A stretch of 64,000 bases of DNA, taken from positions 248,001 through 312,000 of the forward strand of contig NZ_JACEZU010000007.1 in NCBI RefSeq assembly GCF_014042355.1, written 5' to 3'. Below, piece after piece: positions 1-7,912 of this stretch. This DNA is from Rugamonas apoptosis (GTDB taxonomy: Bacteria > Pseudomonadota > Gammaproteobacteria > Burkholderiales > Burkholderiaceae_D). The notes beneath the pieces were generated by a model that worked only from the letters and a program-made list of their open reading frames with translations, ran no database searches and was not told where the DNA came from. Numbering within the stretch: the stretch's first letter is position 1; the number at the start of each line of letters is the position of its first letter. The translations under genes and the position numbers were made by a program.

Positions 1-1449
1 GGTCGTCAGCGCTTGCTCGATGGCCGCGCCGATGCCGGCGCCGCGTGGATAGCGGATCGCGGCCGGGCCGTTGTACTGGTAGCCGGTGGTGAGCATCTGG
101 CGGCATTCGTTCTCGTCCGACGCGGCCATGACGACCATGTTGGGAATGCAGCGCAAATAAGCCAGGTCGTAGTTACCGGCGTGGGTGGCGCCGTCCGCGC
201 CCACCAGGCCGGCACGGTCCAGCGCGAACGTCACGTCCAGGTTCTGCAGCGCCACGTCGTGGATCAACTGGTCGTAGGCCCGTTGCAGGAAGGTGGAATA
301 GATCGCCACCACCGGTTTCAGTCCTTCACAGGCCAGGCCGGCGCCAAAGGTGACGGAATGCTGCTCGGCGATGCCGACGTCGAAATAACGGTCCGGGAAC
401 TGCTGCTCGAAGCGCACCATGCCCGAGCCTTCACGCATGGCGGGGGTGATGCCGACCAGGCGCTTGTCGGCGGCGGCCATGTCACACAGCCAGTTGCCGA
501 ATACTTCCGTGTAGGTAATCTTGCCGGGCGCCGTGGCCGGCTTGATGCCTTCAGCCGGATTGAACTTGCCGGTGCCGTGGTACAAGATAGGCTCGGCCTC
601 GGCCAGCTTGTAGCCCTGGCCCTTCTTGGTCACCACATGCAGGAATTGCGGGCCCTTGAGGTGCTTGATGTTCTGCAGCGTGGGGATCAGCGATTCGAGG
701 TCGTGGCCGTCGATGGGGCCGATGTAGTTGAAGCCGAATTCCTCGAACATGGTGGCCGGCACCACCATGCCCTTGGCGTGTTCTTCCAGCCGCTTGGCCA
801 GCTCCAGCACGGGCCCCGGCAGCACGGACTTGCCCACGTTCTTGGCGGCCGCGTAGAACTGGCCCGACATCAGGCGCGCCAGGTAGCGGTTCAAGGCGCC
901 CACGGGTGGCGAGATCGACATGTCGTTGTCGTTCAGGATCACCAGCAGGTTCAGGTCTTCCTGCACGCCGGCGTTGTTGAGCGCCTCGAAGGCCATGCCG
1001 GCCGTCATGGAGCCGTCGCCGATCACGGCGATGGCGTGGCGCTGCTCGCCCTTGATCTTGGCTGCCTGCGCCATGCCCAGCGCGGCCGAGATCGAGGTCG
1101 ACGAGTGGGCCGTGCCGAAGGTGTCGTATTCGCTCTCGTCGCGCTTGGGGAAGCCGGAAATGCCGTCCAGCTGGCGCAACGTGTGCATGCGCTCGCGCCG
1201 GCCCGTGAGGATCTTGTGCGAGTAGGTCTGGTGGCCCACGTCCCACACGATGCGGTCATGCGGCGTGTTGAACACGTAGTGCAGTGCCACCGTCAGTTCC
1301 ACCGTGCCCAGGTTGGACGACAGGTGGCCGCCCGTCTTGGAGACGGAATCGAGCAGGTAGTGGCGCAGTTCGTGGGCCAGCGGGGTGAGCTGGTGGCGTG
1401 CCAGCTTGCGCACGTCGGCCGGGGAATCTATGTTTTCGAGCAATTTCAT
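1..1449 (-). CDS. dxs: 1-deoxy-D-xylulose-5-phosphate synthase, C-terminus outside window
   Basis: Condenses pyruvate and glyceraldehyde 3-phosphate to DXP, the thiamine-diphosphate-dependent first step of the MEP isoprenoid pathway in the cytoplasm. I translated 483 codons from ATG at 1449 with no stop before the window edge; the family is about 620 residues, so roughly 140 C-terminal residues are missing. Visible: [14 protein letters not shown] near residue 40, the ThDP/Mg motif GDG at 144-146 with Asn173 about 26 residues on, and the transketolase segment [12 protein letters not shown]. It follows ispA by 4 bp and is the last visible gene of an xseB-ispA-dxs operon, the usual proteobacterial arrangement. 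Confidence 0.96.
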   Translation of the reverse strand, partial: MKLLENIDSPADVRKLARHQLTPLAHELRHYLLDSVSKTGGHLSSNLGTVELTVALHYVFNTPHDRIVWDVGHQTYSHKILTGRRERMHTLRQLDGISGFPKRDESEYDTFGTAHSSTSISAALGMAQAAKIKGEQRHAIAVIGDGSMTAGMAFEALNNAGVQEDLNLLVILNDNDMSISPPVGALNRYLARLMSGQFYAAAKNVGKSVLPGPVLELAKRLEEHAKGMVVPATMFEEFGFNYIGPIDGHDLESLIPTLQNIKHLKGPQFLHVVTKKGQGYKLAEAEPILYHGTGKFNPAEGIKPATAPGKITYTEVFGNWLCDMAAADKRLVGITPAMREGSGMVRFEQQFPDRYFDVGIAEQHSVTFGAGLACEGLKPVVAIYSTFLQRAYDQLIHDVALQNLDVTFALDRAGLVGADGATHAGNYDLAYLRCIPNMVVMAASDENECRQMLTTGYQYNGPAAIRYPRGAGIGAAIEQALTT

Positions 1450-1453
1450 ATTC

Positions 1454-2338
1454 TTATGCCTTCCGCTGCACGATCAAATCCGCGAGTTCGCGTAAGCGCA
1501 GCGCTTTGTCACCGAACGGCGCGAGCGCCGCGTGCGCATCGAGCCGCAATTGTTGCGCCAGCGCGCGCGAAGGTTCCAGGCCGAGGATGGAGACATAGGT
1601 CGGCTTGTTGTCGGCCGCGTCCTTGCCGGCCGTCTTGCCCAGCGTGGCCGAATCGGCCGTCGCATCGAGCACATCGTCCACCACCTGGAATGCCAGGCCG
1701 ATGGCGCGCGCGTAGGTGTTCAGGGCCGCCGTTTCGGCCGCGTCCAGCGTCTTGCCGGCCAGCGCGCCCAGCACGACGGAGGCGCGCAGCAAGGCGCCCG
1801 TTTTCAGCTGGTGCATCTGCTCCAGCTGCTCCAGCGTCAGGCTCAGGCCCACGCTGTCCAGATCGATGGCCTGGCCGCCGCACATGCCGGCCGAGCCGGA
1901 GGCATGCGCCAGCAGGCGCAGCATGGGCACCAGCCGCTCGCACGGCGCCGCTTCCGACAGCACCAGGAACGCTTGCGATTGCAGCGCGTCGCCCACCAGC
2001 AGGGCCGTGGCCTCGTCGTAGGCCACATGCACGGTGGGTTTGCCGCGGCGCAGCGCGTCGTCGTCCATGCAAGGCATGTCGTCATGCACCAGCGAATAGG
2101 CGTGGATCATTTCCACGGCCGCCGCCGCCCGGCTCAGTAATTGTTCGTCGGCGCCGAACAGGGCGCCGGCCGCGTACACCAGCAGTGGGCGCACCCGCTT
2201 GCCGCCGCCCAGCAGCGCATAGCGCATGGCTTCGTGCAGCTTGGCCGGCACCACGTCCGGCGCCGGCAGGTAGGCGCCCAGGTCGCGCTCGGAAGCGGCC
2301 TGCACGGTTTTCATCCAATCGTCGAACGCGGGCGTCAT
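1454..2338 (-). CDS. ispA: (2E,6E)-farnesyl diphosphate synthase
   Basis: Chain-length-determining prenyltransferase making farnesyl diphosphate from IPP and DMAPP/GPP; the product feeds ubiquinone and undecaprenyl phosphate synthesis. The 294-residue protein has the normal family length. GGGKRVRP lies at 44-51, the first aspartate-rich motif DDMPCMD at 86-92 and the second motif DDVLD at 221-225, both intact, so it should be active. Its ATG overlaps the xseB stop by 4 bases (ATGA), indicating translational coupling, and dxs begins 4 bp after its stop. The three genes are almost certainly one transcript. Confidence 0.95.
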   Translation of the reverse strand: MTPAFDDWMKTVQAASERDLGAYLPAPDVVPAKLHEAMRYALLGGGKRVRPLLVYAAGALFGADEQLLSRAAAAVEMIHAYSLVHDDMPCMDDDALRRGKPTVHVAYDEATALLVGDALQSQAFLVLSEAAPCERLVPMLRLLAHASGSAGMCGGQAIDLDSVGLSLTLEQLEQMHQLKTGALLRASVVLGALAGKTLDAAETAALNTYARAIGLAFQVVDDVLDATADSATLGKTAGKDAADNKPTYVSILGLEPSRALAQQLRLDAHAALAPFGDKALRLRELADLIVQRKA

Positions 2339-2598
2339 GCCAGTTCCTCCTGGTTGTCGGCGAACGGTTTGAGCATGTCCCCTTCCCGCACCTTAACCTG
2401 GGATTCCACCTTGTCGAGCTGCTGGGCGCAGTATTTCACCAGCTCCGAACCGCGCTGATAGGCCGCCACCGACGCTTCCAGCGGCAGCTGGCCGGCCTCC
2501 ATTTGGGCCACCAGTTGGGCCAGTTCGGCCATCGCTTCCTCAAACGAAGCGGGCGGCGCGGCCGTTTGCGCGGCGTCCGCGCTAGATTTCTTAGACAT
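2335..2598 (-). CDS. xseB: Exodeoxyribonuclease VII small subunit
   Basis: Small subunit of exonuclease VII, which degrades single-stranded DNA from both ends together with XseA (not in this window). The 87-residue protein has the family core FEEAMAELAQLVAQMEAG followed by LPLEASVAAYQRGSEL and a C-terminal helix with CAQQLDKVE, typical of XseB. An Ala/Ser-rich N-terminal tail of about 17 residues precedes the core. It is the first gene of the xseB-ispA-dxs operon, and its position upstream of ispA agrees with the conserved order in proteobacteria. Confidence 0.92.
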   Translation of the reverse strand: MSKKSSADAAQTAAPPASFEEAMAELAQLVAQMEAGQLPLEASVAAYQRGSELVKYCAQQLDKVESQVKVREGDMLKPFADNQEELA

Positions 2599-2859
2599 AG
2601 AATTCGGATCTTTACAGGCAAAACGCGCCCGAGTTGTGCAAAAAACAGCGCTGCGGGCGCAGTGTAGCCCGTTATTTTAGAACAAACCAACTTATCCGGT
2701 GGAACTAATGACCCCGCCTGGCGCGGCGCCTGCGCCCGCCATCGGCTGGGAAAACTAGATTTTATCGCAATCGCCCGGCGCCGGCCCCGGTACAGCGCTG
2801 CCGGATCAAGCCCGGGGCAGATGGGCGCCGTCGCGCCCGCAAAGGGGGTGGAAACACGG

Positions 2860-2865
2860 TATAAT
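2860..2865 (+). promoter_or_regulatory. Candidate -10 box for the Rieske oxygenase gene
   Basis: A perfect TATAAT lies in the 366-bp divergent gap between xseB (2598) and the oxygenase start (2965). No convincing -35 hexamer was found at the right distance. The rest of the gap shows no gene or strong repeat; it must also hold the xseB promoter on the other strand. Confidence 0.4.
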
Positions 2866-2964
2866 CGCCGGTTCTGTCCGAAATACCATTTTCAACAACT
2901 TGAATTCAGGTCTTTACGGATTCTGTCTCTCTTTGGTTTGATGCACATATTAAGGGGGGTTTGG

Positions 2965-4065
2965 ATGTCCGATCTGGGTAGCCACGCCAAGCTCGCGCCG
3001 ACTGAAGCGCAACTTCCGGTTAACGTCTATTTTGACGACGCGCTGTTGCAGCGCGAAATACAACAATTATTCCAGACGGGGCCACGCTACGTGGGCCACG
3101 AACTGATGGTGCCGAACGCCGGCGACTATGCGACCCTCGTTTCCGAAAACGAAGGGCGCATGCTGGTGCGCAACGCCAGCGGCGTGGAGCTGGTGTCCAA
3201 CGTGTGCCGCCACCGCCAGGCGCTGATGTTCAATGGCCGCGGCCACGCCGACAACATCGTCTGCCCGCTGCACCGCTGGACCTACGACCTCAAGGGCGAG
3301 CTGATCGGCGCGCCCCACTTCGAGACGACGCCCTGCCTGAACCTGCCCAAGACCCAGCTGCAAAACTGGAACGGCCTGCTGTTCGAGCAGAACGGCTATA
3401 ACGTCATGGAGCAGCTCAAGGCATTGTCCGTCACCAAGGACCTCGATTTCTCGGGCTATATGTTCGACCATGTGGAAGTCCAGACCTGCAATTACAACTG
3501 GAAGACCTTCATCGAAGTCTACCTGGAGGACTACCACGTCGAACCGTTCCACCCTGGCCTGGGCAGCTTTGTCAGCTGCGAAGACCTGCGCTGGGAATTC
3601 GGCCGCGACTACAGCGTGCAGACGGTGGGCGTGAACCGGGGCCTGACCAAGGCCGGTTCCGACATCTACAAGCGCTGGCAGGAGCAGGTGCTCAAGTTCC
3701 GTGGCGGCGAAGCACCGCCCTACGGTGCCATCTGGCTCACGCTCTACCCCAACATCATGGTGGAATGGTATCCGCACGTGCTGATCGTCTCGACCCTGTG
3801 GCCGGAAGGTCCGCAGCGCACCAAGAACGTGGTGGAGTTCTACTATCCCGAGGAGATCGTGCTGTTCGAGCGCGAATTCATCGAGGCCGAACGGGCCGCC
3901 TACATGGAAACCGTGGTCGAGGACGACGAGATCGCGCTGCGCATGGACGCCGGCCGCAAGGCCCTGATGGACCGGGGCACGACGGACGCCGGTCCCTACC
4001 AGTCGCCGATGGAAGACGGTATGCAGCACTTCCATGAGTGGTATCGCGGCAAGATCACGCTGTAG
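2965..4065 (+). CDS. Rieske 2Fe-2S aromatic ring-hydroxylating oxygenase, alpha-subunit type
   Basis: Terminal oxygenase of the Rieske non-heme iron family; substrate unknown. An N-terminal Rieske cluster site has C81-x-H83 (CRHR) and C100-x2-H103 (CPLH). The mononuclear iron site is E188-x2-H191-x4-H196 (EDYHVEPFH). The open frame extends upstream to 2821, but ATG at 2965 is preceded by AAGGGGGG at 2952-2959 and gives a normal 366-residue protein, so I chose it. No ferredoxin, reductase or beta subunit gene is nearby, so electrons must come from a partner elsewhere. The next gene, an EamA transporter, starts 14 bp downstream and may be co-transcribed. The choline/carnitine-oxygenase-like branch is possible but cannot be resolved by eye. 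Confidence 0.88.
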   Translation: MSDLGSHAKLAPTEAQLPVNVYFDDALLQREIQQLFQTGPRYVGHELMVPNAGDYATLVSENEGRMLVRNASGVELVSNVCRHRQALMFNGRGHADNIVCPLHRWTYDLKGELIGAPHFETTPCLNLPKTQLQNWNGLLFEQNGYNVMEQLKALSVTKDLDFSGYMFDHVEVQTCNYNWKTFIEVYLEDYHVEPFHPGLGSFVSCEDLRWEFGRDYSVQTVGVNRGLTKAGSDIYKRWQEQVLKFRGGEAPPYGAIWLTLYPNIMVEWYPHVLIVSTLWPEGPQRTKNVVEFYYPEEIVLFEREFIEAERAAYMETVVEDDEIALRMDAGRKALMDRGTTDAGPYQSPMEDGMQHFHEWYRGKITL

Positions 4066-4079
4066 CAACCGGATAGTCG

Positions 4080-5003
4080 ATGCAGTCGCTTTGGATGTTG
4101 TTTGCCAGTTTTATGTTCGCCGCCATGGGGGTGTGCGTGAAGCTGGCCTCCGAGCAGTTCGCCACCTCGGAGATCGTGTTCTACCGGGGCGTGATCGGCG
4201 TCACCACTCTTTTCTGCATGATCCGGCTGCAAGGAGGCAGCCTGCGCACCACCATGGCCGGCGCCCACCTGTGGCGCGGCTTGGTGGGCGTGCTGTCGCT
4301 GTGGCTGTGGTTCTGGGCCATCGCCCGCCTGCCGCTGGCCACGGCCATGACCCTCAACTACATGGCGCCAATCTGGATCGCCGTGTTCCTGTTCGCCGCC
4401 GGCTGGTGGCACGCGAAAAACCATGTGGAATGGCCGCTGCTGGCCGCCGTCGGCATGAGCTTTGTCGGCGTCACGCTGCTGCTGCAACCGGCCTTTCACG
4501 CCAACCAGTTGACGCCGGCCCTGATCGCGCTCAGTTCCAGCCTGCTGTCGGCCATGGCCTACCTGCAGGTGCGCAAGCTGGGCCTGGCCGGTGAGCCCGA
4601 ATACCGGGTGGTGTTCTATTTCTCCGTCATGAACCTGGTGGCTGGCGCGGCCGGTACCATGTTGGCCAGTGCGCCCGGCCAATCCGGCTGGCACGCCATC
4701 GACACCATGCACGGCGCCTTGCTGCTATTGGGCATAGGCGTGTGCGCCACCAGCGCCCAGATGGCCATGACGCGCGCCTACCGCCTTGGCAGCACGCTGG
4801 TAGTGGCCAACCTGCAATATACGGGCATCGTATTTTCCAGCGTGTGGGGTGTGCTGGTGTTCGACGACGTGTTCGACTGGCGCAGCTGGGCCGGTATTGC
4901 CGTGATTCTCGCGTCGGGCAGCGCCGCAACGTTTTACAATACGCGCAGTACCGAACGCGGTAAAGCCATCGCCAATACCGACCCGATCGCAAGCGAAGTC
5001 TAA
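4080..5003 (+). CDS. EamA/DMT-family transporter (RhaT/YdcZ-like permease)
   Basis: Inner-membrane permease of the drug/metabolite transporter superfamily; substrate unknown. The 307-residue sequence holds about ten hydrophobic helices in two related halves, beginning MQSLWMLFASFMFAAMGVCV and with ATAMTLNYMAPIWIAVFLF near residue 90. The second half has the typical ANLQYTGIVFSSVWGVLVFDD followed by a last helix. It lies 14 bp after the Rieske oxygenase, suggesting shared expression and perhaps uptake or export of a related compound (inference). Its TAA stop is directly abutted by copy 1 of the palindromic element. Confidence 0.88.
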   Translation: MQSLWMLFASFMFAAMGVCVKLASEQFATSEIVFYRGVIGVTTLFCMIRLQGGSLRTTMAGAHLWRGLVGVLSLWLWFWAIARLPLATAMTLNYMAPIWIAVFLFAAGWWHAKNHVEWPLLAAVGMSFVGVTLLLQPAFHANQLTPALIALSSSLLSAMAYLQVRKLGLAGEPEYRVVFYFSVMNLVAGAAGTMLASAPGQSGWHAIDTMHGALLLLGIGVCATSAQMAMTRAYRLGSTLVVANLQYTGIVFSSVWGVLVFDDVFDWRSWAGIAVILASGSAATFYNTRSTERGKAIANTDPIASEV

Positions 5004-5123
5004 GAGGTTGTTTCAAAATGACCGTGGCGAGGGGGCTGCGCCGCAGGCGCAGCGAAAACGAAGGCAGTGCGCTTGCACGGCGAGGCGTCACAACGACGCC
5101 ACGGGCATTTTGAAACGACCTCT
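5003..5123. repeat. Dispersed modular palindromic element, copy 1
   Basis: A 121-bp near-palindrome. The left end AGAGGTTGTTTCAAAATG and the inverted right end match over 26 bases with two mismatches. The centre is GTGC-GCTT-GCAC. The left side of the centre carries a small GC hairpin cassette (GGCTGCGCC/GGCGCAGC followed by GAAAAC); the right side carries a short cassette. Related copies are at 11317-11419 and 42306-42427. It starts on the last base of the eamA stop codon and ends just before the sseA ribosome site (AAGGAG, 5124-5129). It could act as a terminator or mRNA stabiliser. Confidence 0.9.
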
Positions 5124-5134
5124 AAGGAGCAGCC

Positions 5135-5989
5135 ATGCATACGACCTTGATAGACGCCGCCACCCTGGCCGGGCACCTGACCGATCCCGACTGGATCGTG
5201 ATCGATTGCCGCCACGATTTGATGGACCTGGAAGCGGGCCGCGCCGCCTACGCGGCCGGCCACATCCAGAACGCCCAGTTCGCGGACATGGAACACGACC
5301 TGGCCGGTCCCAAGGTGGGCCCGGACGGCAAGTTCCACGGCCGCCATCCCCTGCCCGACCGGGCGGCCCTGATCGAGAAGCTGCGCCAGTGGGGCGTGAA
5401 CGACCAGTCGCAAGTGGTGGCCTATGACGCCCATGGCGGCATGTACGCGGCCCGCCTGTGGTGGCTGCTGCGCTGGATCGGCCACCCGGCCGTGGCCGTG
5501 CTCGACGGCGGCCTGGCCGCATGGCACGAGCAGGGCTTGCCGCTGGTGACGCCGGTGGCCACGCGCCCGCGCGGCCATATCATGGAAAAGCCCACGCTGA
5601 CGAAAACCGTGACGGCGGCCGAACTGGTGGGCAATCTGGCCGGCGGCATGCTCAAGGTGATCGACGCGCGCGCGCCGGACCGCTTCCGCGGCGAGAACGA
5701 AGTGATGGACCCGGTGGGCGGCCACATCCCAGGCGCCAAGAACCGCTTCTTCAAGGACAACCTGCTCAGCAACGGACGCTTCAAGAACGCCACCCAGCTC
5801 ACCAGGGAATTCGGCCCGTTGTTCGACACGGTGTCGGATGTCGTCATGCAGTGCGGCTCGGGCGTGACGGCCTGCCACAACCTGCTGGCCCTGGAAGTGG
5901 CCGGCCTGAGCGGCGCGGCCCTGTATCCGGGCTCGTGGAGCGAATGGTGCGCCGATCCGGCACGGCCGGTAGCCAAGGGCGAGGCGTAA
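5135..5989 (+). CDS. sseA: 3-mercaptopyruvate sulfurtransferase (two-domain rhodanese)
   Basis: Transfers sulfur from 3-mercaptopyruvate (or thiosulfate) to thiol acceptors or cyanide. It has two rhodanese domains: the inactive N-terminal half (about 1-145, with VIDCRHDL and AAGHIQNAQF) and the catalytic C-terminal half. The active loop CGSGVTA places the nucleophile at C240; this loop is typical of mercaptopyruvate rather than strict thiosulfate enzymes. Length 284 residues is normal. The start follows AAGGAG by 5 bp. Its upstream region is entirely palindromic element copy 1, so its promoter may lie in or before that element. Confidence 0.92.
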   Translation: MHTTLIDAATLAGHLTDPDWIVIDCRHDLMDLEAGRAAYAAGHIQNAQFADMEHDLAGPKVGPDGKFHGRHPLPDRAALIEKLRQWGVNDQSQVVAYDAHGGMYAARLWWLLRWIGHPAVAVLDGGLAAWHEQGLPLVTPVATRPRGHIMEKPTLTKTVTAAELVGNLAGGMLKVIDARAPDRFRGENEVMDPVGGHIPGAKNRFFKDNLLSNGRFKNATQLTREFGPLFDTVSDVVMQCGSGVTACHNLLALEVAGLSGAALYPGSWSEWCADPARPVAKGEA

Positions 5990-6009
5990 GGAACACGACC
6001 TCGTTCCGC

Positions 6010-6030
6010 CCCGGCCGGCGCCAGGCCGGG
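6010..6030. other. GC-rich hairpin between convergent sseA and ZIP genes
   Basis: CCCGGCC (6010-6016) and GGCCGGG (6024-6030) form a perfect 7-bp stem with a 7-base loop in the 57-bp gap between two convergent genes. No U-run follows on either strand, so a terminator role is only possible. Confidence 0.35.
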
Positions 6031-6046
6031 CGGGCGGCAGCGGCCG

Positions 6047-6820
6047 TCAGTGGCCGCGCGTGAGGAACAGCACGATACACACGCCTAAGGCGATCAGCAG
6101 CACTTGCGGCACCGTCTCCCTCAACGTGGCGCGGCGCTGCATCTGCGGCATCAGGTCGCTCACGGCGATGTAGATGAAGCCGGACGAGGCGAACACCAGC
6201 ACATACGGGATCATGCCGCTGGCGCGGTCCAGCATGTAGTAGCCCAGCACCCCGCCGGCGATCGCCATCAGGCTGCACAGCAGGTTGTACACATAGGCGC
6301 GGGTGCGCGTGAAGCCGGCGTTGAGCAGCACGATGAAATCGCCGATCTCCTGCGGAATCTCGTGCGCGATGATGGCCAGGCCCGTCACCAGCCCCAGCTC
6401 CGGATTGGCCAGGAAGGCGGCCGCGATCAGGATGCCGTCCGTGAAATTGTGCATGCCGTCCCCCACCAGAATCATCCAGCCAGCCTTGCCCGCCTCGCGC
6501 TTGTCGTGGCCGTGGTGGTGATGGTGGCCGTCGCCCTCGTGGTGGTGCGAGTGGCGCAGGATGGCCAGCTTTTCCAGCATGAAGAAGGCCAGCAACCCGC
6601 CCAGCAGGGTGGCGAACAGGCTGCGCGCGTCGGCCTGCGATTCGAACGCTTCCGGCAACGCGTGCAGCAAGGAGGTGGACAACATGATGCCGACCGACAG
6701 GCTGACCATGCGCTCGACCACCTTGGACAGCAGCGCGAACGAAAAAATGGCGGCGGCCGTGATGCTGACGACGCCGGCGACCGTGGTGGCCAGCAGGATG
6801 GAGATGAGTGTCGAGTCGAT
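6047..6820 (-). CDS. ZIP-family divalent metal transporter with apparent non-standard start
   Basis: Inner-membrane metal (probably zinc or iron) transporter. HNFTDGILIAAAF and AHEIPQEIGDF carry the conserved transport-site His/Asp/Glu residues, and a His-rich cytosolic loop (HSHHHEGDGHHHHHGH) lies between helices. The first standard start codon in frame is GTG at 6721, which would remove the first membrane helix. The frame stays open upstream and encodes a convincing first helix (LISILLATTVAGVVSITAAA). At 6820 an ATC codon follows AAGAGG by 6 bases, exactly where a start should be. I therefore extend to 6820 (257 residues, normal for the family) and treat AUC initiation or a sequence error as open. 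If only standard starts are allowed the gene is 6047-6721. Confidence 0.82.
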   Translation of the reverse strand: MDSTLISILLATTVAGVVSITAAAIFSFALLSKVVERMVSLSVGIMLSTSLLHALPEAFESQADARSLFATLLGGLLAFFMLEKLAILRHSHHHEGDGHHHHHGHDKREAGKAGWMILVGDGMHNFTDGILIAAAFLANPELGLVTGLAIIAHEIPQEIGDFIVLLNAGFTRTRAYVYNLLCSLMAIAGGVLGYYMLDRASGMIPYVLVFASSGFIYIAVSDLMPQMQRRATLRETVPQVLLIALGVCIVLFLTRGH

Positions 6821-6940
6821 TTTGAACCTCTTATGGCAGGGACCGGGCGCGGCGGCAGGGCTGCAAGCGGCGCGGGCCGGACGGTATTTTACCGCCCAGC
6901 CCGCTTATTTGCCCAATTCACGCCAAATGGCGCCTCCCGC

Positions 6941-7825
6941 TTACATCACGCCATGCTCGCGCAACCACGCGATGGCGCGCGCGAAACTGTCCTTGGCGTC
7001 CGCCTCCACATAGCTGGGACGGTAGTCCGCATGGAAGGCGTGACCCGAATTCGGGTACACCACGAACTGGGACTTGTTGCCGGACCGGTTCAGCGCTTCC
7101 TTCATGCGGGCGATGGAATCCTGGCTGATGCCGGTGTCCTTCAAACCGTACAGGCCCAGCACGGGTACCTTGAGCGAGGGGGCGATGTCGATCGGATAGG
7201 TCGGCATCATGGCGTTGGCCTCGCCCACCAGCCGGCCATACCAGGCCACGGCCGCCTTCAGTTGCGGGTTGTGGCCCGCGTACATCCAGGCGATGCGGCC
7301 GCCCCAGCAGAAGCCGGCGATGCCCATCTTGTCCGGATTGCCGCCGTTGGCCTTGGCCCACGCGAACACGGCGTCGATATCGCCCAGCACCTGCGCGTCC
7401 GGCGTCTTGGCGATGATGTCGCGCTGCAGGTCGGCGATGGTGGCCGCCTTGCTGGGATCGCCCTGGCGCACGAACAGTTCCGGCGCCAGCGCCAGGTAAC
7501 CGAGCTTGGCGAAGCGGCGCGCCACGTCGGCGATGTGCTCGTGCACGCCGAAGATCTCAGACACCACCACGATCACGGGCAGGTTGGTCTTGCCCTCGGG
7601 CTGGGCGCGGTAGACGGGCACGGTCTGCCCGTTCACGGTCAGGTGGAGCGTGCCGGCCGTCAGGCCCTCGGTGTCGGTCTTGATGACGTTTTGCGCCACC
7701 ACCGGCATGGCGGCCACGGCGAAGCCCGTGCCCAGCGCCACTTTCAGGAAATCGCGACGGCCTACGCCATCCGACAACGACGTTTTCGACAGCAGACTTG
7801 CAGCATCTTGTACCAGATCTTTCAT
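6941..7825 (-). CDS. Dienelactone hydrolase family protein with Tat signal
   Basis: Alpha/beta hydrolase of the dienelactone hydrolase family. The catalytic Cys is C173 in GFCWGGR, with Asp in GLYGLKDTG and His in NSGHAFH completing the Cys-Asp-His triad. The N-terminus has a twin-arginine signal (GRRDFLKVALGTGFAVAA, Arg 23-24), so the folded protein should be exported to the periplasm, unlike classical cytosolic enzymes of catechol degradation. An upstream ATG at 7855 is possible, but ATG at 7825 has AAGAGGAGAG just upstream and gives 294 residues. The substrate is unknown. Confidence 0.9.
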   Translation of the reverse strand: MKDLVQDAASLLSKTSLSDGVGRRDFLKVALGTGFAVAAMPVVAQNVIKTDTEGLTAGTLHLTVNGQTVPVYRAQPEGKTNLPVIVVVSEIFGVHEHIADVARRFAKLGYLALAPELFVRQGDPSKAATIADLQRDIIAKTPDAQVLGDIDAVFAWAKANGGNPDKMGIAGFCWGGRIAWMYAGHNPQLKAAVAWYGRLVGEANAMMPTYPIDIAPSLKVPVLGLYGLKDTGISQDSIARMKEALNRSGNKSQFVVYPNSGHAFHADYRPSYVEADAKDSFARAIAWLREHGVM

Positions 7826-7912
7826 GTCTCTCCTCTTATAGTTTAACGTCTCCACACACGGGCACCTTGTGAGCGCCCGCTATTGCCAACACCGTTACCG
7901 GGAAGCCGCGCG

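Noticed and set aside
13..2667. 884-codon plus-strand frame across dxs, ispA and xseB
   Set aside because: Runs antisense through three real genes of one operon and shows no coherent domain.
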